A stretch of 15,244 nucleotides of DNA, taken from assembly GCA_910578835.1 (NCBI GenBank), contig CAJTSK010000049.1, positions 1 to 15,244 on the forward strand, given 5' to 3'. Each line of letters starts with the position of its first letter. Within the stretch, counting starts at the first letter, position 1. The notes under the pieces are model-generated. The model ran no database searches. It saw only the letters and a list, made by a program, of their open reading frames with translations, and was not told the DNA's origin. The position numbers and the translations under genes were made by a program. Below are positions 8,304 through 15,032 of this stretch, in pieces. The DNA is from an uncultured Muribaculum sp. Its GTDB lineage: Bacteria; Bacteroidota; Bacteroidia; Bacteroidales; Muribaculaceae.

Positions 8304-9193
8304 ATTAATATACCATCAGCCTTGAGATACATCTCCCAATAATCATCATACAATTTAATATTTCGCCCAAATTTCCCTAAATTAAAAGCCAACCTATTGG
8401 ATATATTTCGTATTTGAGAAATACCATTTCCTCGATATCTCATATCTGTATCAGCTATGAACAAAATTTGACGCTGTTTCATTGACAATTTATTCTTCAT
8501 ACAAAAAACTGGCAATAAAAATTCGCCCATATATCCAAATACTCTTTTGTAAGATATGTATTGAGATGGTTTTAATTTTAATTCAACCTTACCTAATACA
8601 TCAAACAACCATTCAGCATATTCTTGAAATTTGTCAAATGACATAAAGAACATATTGAATCCTGTTCGGTAGTTTCCGGTCATATATTTCTCAAATGTAA
8701 CTACGTAGTCGGGATAATATTTTTCTAATGTTTTATAAAGGATGTATATATCTTCCGCCAATACCATTTGCTGAAAATCCATTTTTACGGAGTGAGGTAA
8801 GTATATGAAACTCGGAAGATAGACATCATTTCCATCTGCTATTTTCGGATAAAAAGTATCTGCTTTTAATGAAAAAATTTCATCCGACTTAATTGGATGT
8901 AAAGCCGAATTATTTTTACTAAAATCGAAGTAGCGGCGGTAATGACAGAGACCGATGTAGTCGACATCCTTGAGGTTTTTCCATGCCCAGTAAAGGGCGG
9001 TGAGCTCGCAGTAGGAGCCGTTTTTCTCTGAGATGTTGTCGCCGGTATTGTCGCACTGAAATCCGAGGTCAAGTTCGGGATGCAGTGCCTTTCCCACCTG
9101 TATAGGCATGTAGATGTCATCCTGACGGATGTTAGGGTCGGCTTTGTGACATGCCACAAGTATCTTGATTCTTGGTTGCTTCTTTTCTTCCAT
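8300..9193 (-). CDS. DUF4422 glycosyltransferase, possible galactofuranosyltransferase
   Basis: This 297-residue protein belongs to the DUF4422 family of polysaccharide-locus glycosyltransferases. Diagnostic features are KILVACHKAD at the N-terminus, GDNISEKNGSYCELTALYWAWKN-type residues (GDNIS 51-55, YCELTALYWAWKN 61-73), and CHYRRYFDF (83-91), then TGNYRTGFNMFFM. It lies 3 nt after glf, and DUF4422 genes often accompany glf, so UDP-galactofuranose is a reasonable donor guess. The gene is compositionally split: the first 90 or so codons are GC-rich like glf and the rest is very AT-rich like the polymerase gene, with the change just after CHYRRYFDF. That suggests a recombination joint inside the gene that kept the reading frame open. 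Confidence 0.85.
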   Translation of the reverse strand: MEEKKQPRIKILVACHKADPNIRQDDIYMPIQVGKALHPELDLGFQCDNTGDNISEKNGSYCELTALYWAWKNLKDVDYIGLCHYRRYFDFSKNNSALHPIKSDEIFSLKADTFYPKIADGNDVYLPSFIYLPHSVKMDFQQMVLAEDIYILYKTLEKYYPDYVVTFEKYMTGNYRTGFNMFFMSFDKFQEYAEWLFDVLGKVELKLKPSQYISYKRVFGYMGEFLLPVFCMKNKLSMKQRQILFIADTDMRYRGNGISQIRNISNRLAFNLGKFGRNIKLYDDYWEMYLKADGILI

Positions 9194-9196
9194 ATA

Positions 9197-10330
9197 TTAT
9201 TTGAAATGATTAAGTGCTTGGGCGATGATGGGTGCCATGTCGTAGTATTTGTATTCGGCGAGACGACCGCCGAATATTACTGATGATTCCAGTGAGGCGA
9301 GAGTGCGATATTGCTCGTAGACAGCCTGATTGCGCTCGTCGTTGACCGGATAAAACGGCTCCATGCCGTCGGTCCACTCTGTCGAGTACTCGCGCGAGAT
9401 TACGGTGTGGGGATTGTCATAGACGGCAGCCCCGAATGTCTCGAAATGCTTGTGCTCTATGATGCGGGTGTATGGCACGTCGGCAGCCGTATAGTTGACC
9501 ACGGCATTGCCTTGATGGTTTGGCTCGTCAAGCGTCTCGGTCTCAAACCGCACCGTACGGTATTCAAGCTTACCGAAGCGGTAGCCGTAAAACTCATCGA
9601 TTTTTCCGGTGAACACAATCTTGTCGGCGATGGACTCCCACCGGGCGCGGTCGGCGAAGAAATCTGTGTCAAGCTTTACCTCCACGCCGTCAAGCAATCC
9701 GTCAATCAAGCGGTTATATCCACCTATGGGTATGCCCTGATAGGAGTCATTGAAGTAATTGTTGTCAAAGGTCATGCGCACGGGCAGGCGGCGTATGATG
9801 AACGCAGGAAGCTCGGTGCATTTCCTACCCCACTGCTTCTCGGTATAGCCCTTTATCAACTGCTCGTAAATGTCACAGCCTATAAGGGTCAACGCCTGCT
9901 CTTCAAGGTTGCGTGGCTCTGTGATACCCTCCTCTTTCATGCGCTCCACGGCATCGCGACGCTGCTCGTCGAGCTTTGCCTGCGCCTCGGCAGGAGTCTT
10001 GACGCCCCACATCTGATAAAATGTGTTCATGTTAAACGGCAGGTTATGTAGCTTACCATCGGGAGCCTGCGCCACCGGGCAGTTGGTATAACGGTTGAAG
10101 GGCACTATCGAGTTGACAAAGTCCCATACCTCCTTATCGGAGGTATGAAAGATATGCGCACCATATTTATGCACATTGATACCCTCAACATTTTCGCAGT
10201 AGATATTGCCTCCCGCATGTGACCGCTTGTCTATGACAAGACACCGCTTCCCACGCTTCCGGGCAAGATACGCAAACGTGGCACCGAACAACCCGGCACC
10301 CACTATCAGATAATCATATTTCATCAACAT
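9197..10330 (-). CDS. glf: UDP-galactopyranose mutase
   Basis: Glf interconverts UDP-galactopyranose and UDP-galactofuranose using reduced FAD, supplying the furanose donor to a galactofuranosyltransferase in the cytoplasm. The 377-residue protein has the family's usual length. It begins with the FAD-binding Rossmann motif VGAGLFGA (10-17), followed by the acidic end VIDKR and HAGGN (38-42). The typical HKYGAHIFHT segment is at 54-63. Downstream are GYTEKQWG, LPVRMTFDNNYF and the C-terminal FGGRLAEYKYYDM, all characteristic of bacterial Glf. Two ATG codons, at 10330 and 10324, are possible starts; the second gives the common MKYDYLIVGAG beginning. It is clearly GC-rich compared with the genes on its downstream side and adjoins the DUF4422 gene, which may use its product. 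Confidence 0.96.
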   Translation of the reverse strand: MLMKYDYLIVGAGLFGATFAYLARKRGKRCLVIDKRSHAGGNIYCENVEGINVHKYGAHIFHTSDKEVWDFVNSIVPFNRYTNCPVAQAPDGKLHNLPFNMNTFYQMWGVKTPAEAQAKLDEQRRDAVERMKEEGITEPRNLEEQALTLIGCDIYEQLIKGYTEKQWGRKCTELPAFIIRRLPVRMTFDNNYFNDSYQGIPIGGYNRLIDGLLDGVEVKLDTDFFADRARWESIADKIVFTGKIDEFYGYRFGKLEYRTVRFETETLDEPNHQGNAVVNYTAADVPYTRIIEHKHFETFGAAVYDNPHTVISREYSTEWTDGMEPFYPVNDERNQAVYEQYRTLASLESSVIFGGRLAEYKYYDMAPIIAQALNHFK

Positions 10331-10344
10331 AATTATTATGGTAT

Positions 10345-11868
10345 TTATCGTTTTATAAATCTGGCAATAACAGCTGCGACCTTCGAACGCTCATTTGCGT
10401 TCAAACCAATGAAATAGGTAAGGATGGAAAAAATCACCAACGTGATAATCCCTATCAGTATCAATCCCGAAAAATCTTTCGGCAGCCAGCTCCAGCAGAA
10501 ATAGTCAATAATATAAGATATCGAGATTATAATAAGACATCTGCTCCCTACCTCCCTGACAAATCTTGACACACTTATCCCTAGCAGCAAACGAGCAAAC
10601 AAAAGTCGGAGACAGGCGGCTACCGCCTCGTTAATCACGATGCACATGATTACCGATTCAGGGGGAAACCCATTTTTGAGAAGGATATAGCCTGCCGGTA
10701 TGACAAGAAGGAATGAAAGACCTATAAAGGAATGTATCAGCTTGACCTTTCCATATGCCTCCAACGCTGCTGTCATCCCTATGGTCGACTGGTTAAGGAC
10801 AGCACTTAAAAGCAACAGTCTGCAGAAAGTCACCGTATATTCCGGAACATTTTTAAGCCATATCTCCAGTACAACGGGCATCGCTACGATTAACGGCACG
10901 GCAAGGACCCCCGTAAGGATAAGAGGATATTTGCATGCTACATAAGTCAATGATAGCATCCTTTCCTTGTCGCCTTCACCTGCACTTTTAATAAGCTGCG
11001 GACGTATAGCCGTGGTTATGGAACTCGAAAATTGCATCAAGACTCCGTTGACCTGAGTGGCGATTCCGTTGGCAGCGTTTATGACCACCCCAAAAAACAT
11101 GTTCAACAATATCGAGGAACCCTGATTTCTTATCGTGCTGCACGTAGTTCCAATCATTACCCACCCGGCAAAAGCCCCGATATGCTTTATTACAGAAAAA
11201 TCTGTAATTTTCTTTAGCGTGAATCGGGTCTCGATATAATGTTTGTTGCAATAAATCCATTCGGCTAATAGCTGTATATAAGGGATAAGCGCAATCAAGA
11301 CGGCATAAAGCCTCAGCCTGTCACTATCTATAAACATCACGGCAACAGCGATGCAGAATTTTAAAATAGTATTGAAAAGCTGGCATAACGAGACAAAAAG
11401 AATATTTTCATGAGCCATTAGCACAGCTTCAAACGGAACGGTAATTACTGTTCCTACAATACCAAACGTAACGGTGACAAGCACAAAGTACGCATCAGAT
11501 ATTTTTTCTACCGGTATGTCCAGAAGATATCTGATAACCAGCGACCCGCCAAACTGTACTATTACAGCGACTGAAATCGCAATACACAAATGAAGTGCAA
11601 GACTATTGTAAAAGACTCCCCTGATTTTTTCTGTGTCCTTCTCCTTCCCCATGGTAAAGGATATGAACCGCTGAGTCGTGGTCGCCATAGTGTTAGCGAT
11701 AAACGAAAAGAGGAAAACCACCCCGGCAATAAGGTTATAAATACCGAAATCAGTCTCTCCAAGTGCCAACAGTATATAGCGGGTGGAAAACAAAGACAAT
11801 GCCATAATCGCCAAAAGGCGGATATAGCTTATCACTGTGTTTACGGCTATTCTTTTATTGTCTCGCAT
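10345..11868 (-). CDS. Wzx-type lipid-linked repeat-unit flippase (MATE/MOP superfamily)
   Basis: This 507-residue protein should flip undecaprenyl-linked repeat units across the inner membrane for polymerisation. It has the length and roughly 12-14 hydrophobic segments of polysaccharide flippases. Its start (MRDNKRIAVNTVISYIRLL) and TTQRFISFTMGKEKDTEKIR after the second or third segment are typical of Bacteroidetes Wzx proteins. ATG 11868 is preferred; a longer form from TTG 11910 would overlap the previous gene and lacks family support. With 11868 the gap to the upstream stop is 14 nt. It pairs functionally with the Wzy-like protein at 7053-8303. The specific substrate cannot be inferred. 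Confidence 0.9.
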   Translation of the reverse strand: MRDNKRIAVNTVISYIRLLAIMALSLFSTRYILLALGETDFGIYNLIAGVVFLFSFIANTMATTTQRFISFTMGKEKDTEKIRGVFYNSLALHLCIAISVAVIVQFGGSLVIRYLLDIPVEKISDAYFVLVTVTFGIVGTVITVPFEAVLMAHENILFVSLCQLFNTILKFCIAVAVMFIDSDRLRLYAVLIALIPYIQLLAEWIYCNKHYIETRFTLKKITDFSVIKHIGAFAGWVMIGTTCSTIRNQGSSILLNMFFGVVINAANGIATQVNGVLMQFSSSITTAIRPQLIKSAGEGDKERMLSLTYVACKYPLILTGVLAVPLIVAMPVVLEIWLKNVPEYTVTFCRLLLLSAVLNQSTIGMTAALEAYGKVKLIHSFIGLSFLLVIPAGYILLKNGFPPESVIMCIVINEAVAACLRLLFARLLLGISVSRFVREVGSRCLIIISISYIIDYFCWSWLPKDFSGLILIGIITLVIFSILTYFIGLNANERSKVAAVIARFIKR

Positions 11869-11882
11869 CTTGATTGCGTATG

Positions 11883-12716
11883 TCAGAAATGTAAGGCGTT
11901 TTCCAGGCAATATCTGTTCAGTTCGTCCTCTGTTTTGTCGATGCTGACAGATTTAGCGTCCGGATGAGCCTTGAAATATTCATTTAATTCGGCTTCAGCC
12001 TTAAAATTGTAAATTCTTCTTATCCCTTTCGCAATTACTTTGGCAGGCACGCCGCCAAGCACACAAAATGGCCCGTTTTCAGTATAATCCTTTGACAGAA
12101 GCGTATTGGACGACGCCACAATTGTATAGTCTGGTGTTATTGTATTCTTCTTGACCACGGTCTTGTTAGCAATCCAGTTATATTTTCCAATGACAATCGG
12201 TGCCTTATTCCGTGCCACTTTACCTGTCACCATATTTACTGTGTAGTGGTCATCACTATCCATGAAGAAACTGAGGAATCCAATTCTTGTGTATCTTCCT
12301 ATCTCAAGATAATCCCGAATCAGCATCATCGTGCCTTCACCAATCTGTGTATCTCCCATAAAGGTCATTTTACCGGCATTTTCGATGATACATCCCCCCC
12401 AAAAAAATACAGGCCCTGAAAATTCAATTTTCCCAAAATTGGCAATCTTGCCCTTGCCGACACTTTTGTATCCCAACTTACCCCATTGAATCATACCTTG
12501 AAATATGTCGGTGGAATTAATCTCAATCTTCCCGATATTATAAATCGATGTACCATGATAGATAAAAACGGGAAGCCGAATCGCCTGCTTGAAAGGCAGA
12601 CTTTTAAAATTGAAATACAGGGTCTTTGACAAGCTCAGCCTATGATGCTGAACTCTGATACCTTTAAGTAAAAGCAATGCCAGTGGACCTATCCACTCCT
12701 TCAATAATTTTTTCAT
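11883..12716 (-). CDS. Left-handed beta-helix acyltransferase, second of a tandem pair
   Basis: This 277-residue protein likely O-acetylates a sugar of the polysaccharide using acetyl-CoA. The N-terminal helix (LKEWIGPLALLLLKGI) and KTLYFNFKSLPFKQAI precede irregular hexapeptide repeats from about residue 55 to 205. FMDSDDHYTV places a candidate catalytic histidine at H157. The end of the helix reads KYNWIANKTVVKKNTITPDY, then LLSKDYTENGPFCVLGGVPA. The gene just upstream (12767-13585) encodes a paralogue with matching segments throughout, so the two arose by duplication or serve related acceptors. A G7 run (12394-12400) next to seven T encodes FFWGG, residues 104-108. It lies 50 nt after its paralogue and 14 nt before wzx. 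Confidence 0.85.
   Translation of the reverse strand: MKKLLKEWIGPLALLLLKGIRVQHHRLSLSKTLYFNFKSLPFKQAIRLPVFIYHGTSIYNIGKIEINSTDIFQGMIQWGKLGYKSVGKGKIANFGKIEFSGPVFFWGGCIIENAGKMTFMGDTQIGEGTMMLIRDYLEIGRYTRIGFLSFFMDSDDHYTVNMVTGKVARNKAPIVIGKYNWIANKTVVKKNTITPDYTIVASSNTLLSKDYTENGPFCVLGGVPAKVIAKGIRRIYNFKAEAELNEYFKAHPDAKSVSIDKTEDELNRYCLENALHF
12394..12400 (-). repeat. Poly-G (7) tract next to a T7 run in an acyltransferase gene
   Basis: The coding strand carries seven T followed directly by seven G (plus strand C at 12394-12400, A at 12401-12407), encoding the FFWGG stretch. The two adjoining homopolymers could slip during replication and frameshift the protein after about residue 105. Confidence 0.5.
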
Positions 12717-12766
12717 GAAATTTTGATTATATGTTTGATTAAAGGAGTGGATGAAAGTCGCTTTAA

Positions 12767-13585
12767 CTACTTGGGAATCGCAAACGGATCGACACCGTTG
12801 TCGCTGTATATATACGGCTCGCTGTTAATCTTGAAATGCAGATATAGTATGCGCTCCCATTCGTGACTATAAATTCGTCTTCGCCCACTCCCGATTACCT
12901 TAGCGGGACAGCCGCCTAAGACAGGGCATTCTACCCCCCCCCGATAATCTTTTGATAATAAGGCATTTGGAGCAGCAACTATTGTGTAATCAGGTGTCAT
13001 TGTTCCTTTTTTTATCGTAGTACGATTACCAATCCAGTTGTAATTACCGATTACCACCGGAGCCGTGCAATTCCGGATTTCATTATTTTCAAGATTCAGC
13101 ATGTAATGGAAATCGGAGTCCATTATCTGTGAATCAAATGCAATCCTTGCATAATCCCCTATCTTACATCCCTTGCGGAGCATTATGTTAACATTTTCTC
13201 CAAGAAGAACGTCATTTCCTAAATCAAGAACCGACTCATTTCCGAGTTCGAGCAACACTCCTTCCCAAATTGCGGCATAACCACGGAATATAATGGTACC
13301 GCTACTGACAATTCTCGTTGGTCGCGCCGACTTGTTATTGAATCCACCAAATTTAATCATTCCGCAGTGAACACACTTGGAGTCTATGACTATCCTTCCA
13401 AGAGAGTGAATATTAAATTTGCCTCTGATTGTAATGGGGAAATTAATTGCCTGTCTGAAAGGAAGACATCTAAAGTTTACATAAAGCGTTTTGAGTACTC
13501 TTACTCTCGGAGCTGAAACGATACTTTCAATTTTAGAAAGCACCTCTCCAAAAGACTTGCCTTTAAGCTTTCTGAGTATATTCAT
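12767..13585 (-). CDS. Left-handed beta-helix acyltransferase, first of a tandem pair
   Basis: This 272-residue hexapeptide-repeat protein is a paralogue of the next gene in the operon and probably acetylates a polysaccharide sugar. The N-terminus (LKTLYVNFRCLPFRQAI) precedes beta-helix rungs, including LDLGNDVLLGENVNI and GCKIGDYARIAF. MDSDFHYML gives candidate catalytic H160. The C-terminal rungs read NYNWIGNRTTIKKGTMTPDY, LLSKDY and LGGCPAKVIGSG, close to the paralogue and to maltose/WcaF-type acetyltransferases. A G9 run (12934-12942) encodes RGGV at residues 215-218. A one-base slip there would replace the last 55 or so residues, including the final rung and C-terminal helix. It begins 21 nt after the 90-aa gene. 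Confidence 0.86.
   Translation of the reverse strand: MNILRKLKGKSFGEVLSKIESIVSAPRVRVLKTLYVNFRCLPFRQAINFPITIRGKFNIHSLGRIVIDSKCVHCGMIKFGGFNNKSARPTRIVSSGTIIFRGYAAIWEGVLLELGNESVLDLGNDVLLGENVNIMLRKGCKIGDYARIAFDSQIMDSDFHYMLNLENNEIRNCTAPVVIGNYNWIGNRTTIKKGTMTPDYTIVAAPNALLSKDYRGGVECPVLGGCPAKVIGSGRRRIYSHEWERILYLHFKINSEPYIYSDNGVDPFAIPK
12934..12942 (-). repeat. Poly-G (9) tract in an acyltransferase gene
   Basis: Nine consecutive C on the plus strand give G9 in the coding strand, the longest G/C homopolymer noticed in the window. It lies inside an open frame, in moderately AT-rich DNA, and is a candidate contingency tract for slipped-strand phase variation. Confidence 0.65.
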
Positions 13586-13606
13586 AATTATATATATTAT
13601 GGTTGG

Positions 13607-13879
13607 TTATATTATCGGGGCGGGGGTGGCGTAGGCGATGCGGTGGATGAGGTCGTAGAGAGGGAGGAGGGTGTCGGCTGCTGACCGGGGCATGGCGGGG
13701 AGTGTGCGGGTGGCGCGGGCTACCCATTGGCGGGCGACGCGCCGCAGTGCCATGTGTTGTGGCGTAGGGTGCTCCTCGTCGATGAAGAGACGCAGGTCGT
13801 TTGCCTCGGTAAAGAGTTGCACCGCGCTGTCCCTGACGGCAGCCGCATCAGAGAAGTCTATATGTGAGATTTCGGTCAT
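13607..13879 (-). CDS. Small protein in the upxZ position, function unknown
   Basis: This 90-residue soluble protein begins inside the stop codon of the UpxY-like gene (ATGA overlap), so translation is probably coupled. It has no signal peptide or membrane segment. It looks mainly helical, with an acidic N-terminal half (EANDLRLFIDEEHP, 25-38) and a basic middle (ALRRVARQWVARATRT, 44-59). In Bacteroides capsule operons the gene after upxY is upxZ, whose product inhibits UpxY proteins of other loci. The position and coupling suggest an analogous regulator, but the protein is shorter than known UpxZ and I see no clear UpxZ sequence signature. The GC content resembles upxY rather than the downstream genes, which supports the two being a regulatory pair. 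Confidence 0.7.
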   Translation of the reverse strand: MTEISHIDFSDAAAVRDSAVQLFTEANDLRLFIDEEHPTPQHMALRRVARQWVARATRTLPAMPRSAADTLLPLYDLIHRIAYATPAPII

Positions 13880-14883
13880 CGTGAGAGGTAGTAGCTGTAT
13901 TCTTCCGCGATTGCCTGCTGTAGAGCCGAGGCTACGGAGATGTTGTCAATCAGTGTCTTGCCATTGCATAGCGTCACAGGGTCATGGTCGTTGACTCCGA
14001 AGAGCAGCATTACAAGGGCTGCTGTAGCGGGATTGGTCATCGACTGGCGGCGACGGTTGTGGAGGTCGCGAAATCGGGCGGCTTCGTCAATGTTGCCCAA
14101 TATCGAGTTTGCAACGCTCAGGAGGGCATATAGCTTAGCTTCAAGCTTGGGATTGTTGAGCCTTACCACTTCAAAGCGGCGGCAGAATACCGACAGGCGA
14201 CTGATAAGAGCCGGGGTAAGCGGCTTGCCATCGTGTTGCAGCCGCAAGGCTTTGAGCAGCTGCGGGATAAAAGCGTCAATCTGGTCGTAGACGCGACGCG
14301 AATCGCGGGCAAATTCGAGCACCCTTACATCGGACACCTTTATATTATAGGCGACCGTACCGAGATTCTGGTCGACGCGTAGCACGATATTTCCGGTGTT
14401 ACTTTTCAATTTCGGGATGAATGTGCCGATAAGTCCGGGAAAGTCGCCGTTGACCACTTCCACGAGGTCGCCGGCTTCCAGGTCGATATCTTCAAGCGAA
14501 TAGTAGGGCAACTCGTTTTCATATGCCTTTGCTATAATCCGGAAACTGCGCATGGTGGCATCGTCAATCATCGCATAACGTGCCGCTCCGCTGCGGTTGA
14601 GCAGAAACGAGAATCCGTTTTCCATACGGCAGAGTTGTTTGATGTCGTTTAACCTGCCACGCAAAAATACGTAGTGGAAAGTAAGGTGTATGCGTTTCAT
14701 CGACACTACCCCATCCTTTTCTTCCCTGACGACATAGGATGGAGCAAACAATTGCAGGTCGAGCCCCTCGGCTTCATTAAACCGGTCGACTGTGCGCTGC
14801 GCAATGTTGCGTGAAGGTGTCGTGGCGATGTGATTCAATACATACCAGTTAATTGATTGGCAACCGGATTCTGAATCATTCAT
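13876..14883 (-). CDS. UpxY-like NusG-family transcription antiterminator with C-terminal extension
   Basis: This 335-residue protein heads the operon. Residues 11 to about 120 form a NusG N-terminal-like domain (NWYVLNHIATTP, then LQLFAPSYVV and FHYVFLRG). Residues 136-172 read as a KOW-like domain (EAGDLVEVVNGDFPGLIGTF). UpxY proteins bind RNA polymerase and let it pass early termination in the 5' leader of their own capsule operon, and that role is expected here. Typical UpxY proteins are about 170-180 residues. This one has an extra helical region of about 145 residues (191-335) including LYALLSVANSILGNIDEAARF-like text, which might be a partner-binding domain. The ATG at 14883 gives the NGN start at the usual distance. 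It sits about 130 nt from the left repeat of the invertible promoter and overlaps the next gene by 4 nt. Confidence 0.88.
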   Translation of the reverse strand: MNDSESGCQSINWYVLNHIATTPSRNIAQRTVDRFNEAEGLDLQLFAPSYVVREEKDGVVSMKRIHLTFHYVFLRGRLNDIKQLCRMENGFSFLLNRSGAARYAMIDDATMRSFRIIAKAYENELPYYSLEDIDLEAGDLVEVVNGDFPGLIGTFIPKLKSNTGNIVLRVDQNLGTVAYNIKVSDVRVLEFARDSRRVYDQIDAFIPQLLKALRLQHDGKPLTPALISRLSVFCRRFEVVRLNNPKLEAKLYALLSVANSILGNIDEAARFRDLHNRRRQSMTNPATAALVMLLFGVNDHDPVTLCNGKTLIDNISVASALQQAIAEEYSYYLSR

Positions 14884-15011
14884 ATCGTTTATGTGTATTC
14901 TCTTAGTTGGTCTGACAAAATATTAATGCCTGTTTTTCAGCTACATACGCATTGTCTATTTGCCAAACTTCCGAAAACCGGGACTTCTGCCCTGAGCATT
15001 TTCAAATCCGC
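14884..15011 (-). promoter_or_regulatory. Operon 5' leader, between invertible promoter and upxY-like gene
   Basis: This 128-nt stretch would be transcribed as the untranslated leader when the promoter faces the operon. In Bacteroides the leader is where transcription stops unless the cognate UpxY acts. I see only short hairpins (for example CTG-AAAAA-CAG near 14930) and no full promoter or strong intrinsic terminator on the minus strand. Expression should therefore depend on the flanking invertible segment. Confidence 0.5.
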
Positions 15012-15032
15012 TCTCTTGCTTAGAGATACTAA
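15012..15032 (+). repeat. Left inverted repeat of the invertible promoter
   Basis: This 21-bp sequence is the exact reverse complement of 15190-15210; the match stops at both edges. It starts TCTCTTGCTTAGAG. It contains TCTC and GAGA half-sites separated by 7 nt, a format common for site-specific recombinase sites. Confidence 0.9.

Noticed and set aside
9311..10051. A long plus-strand open frame (246 codons) opposite glf
   Set aside because: It is fully antisense to a clear, complete Glf; its translation shows no family features, and GC-rich genes commonly leave open antisense frames.
11590..11967. A 125-codon plus-strand open frame opposite the wzx/acyltransferase junction
   Set aside because: It overlaps two well-supported minus-strand genes and has no recognisable features.
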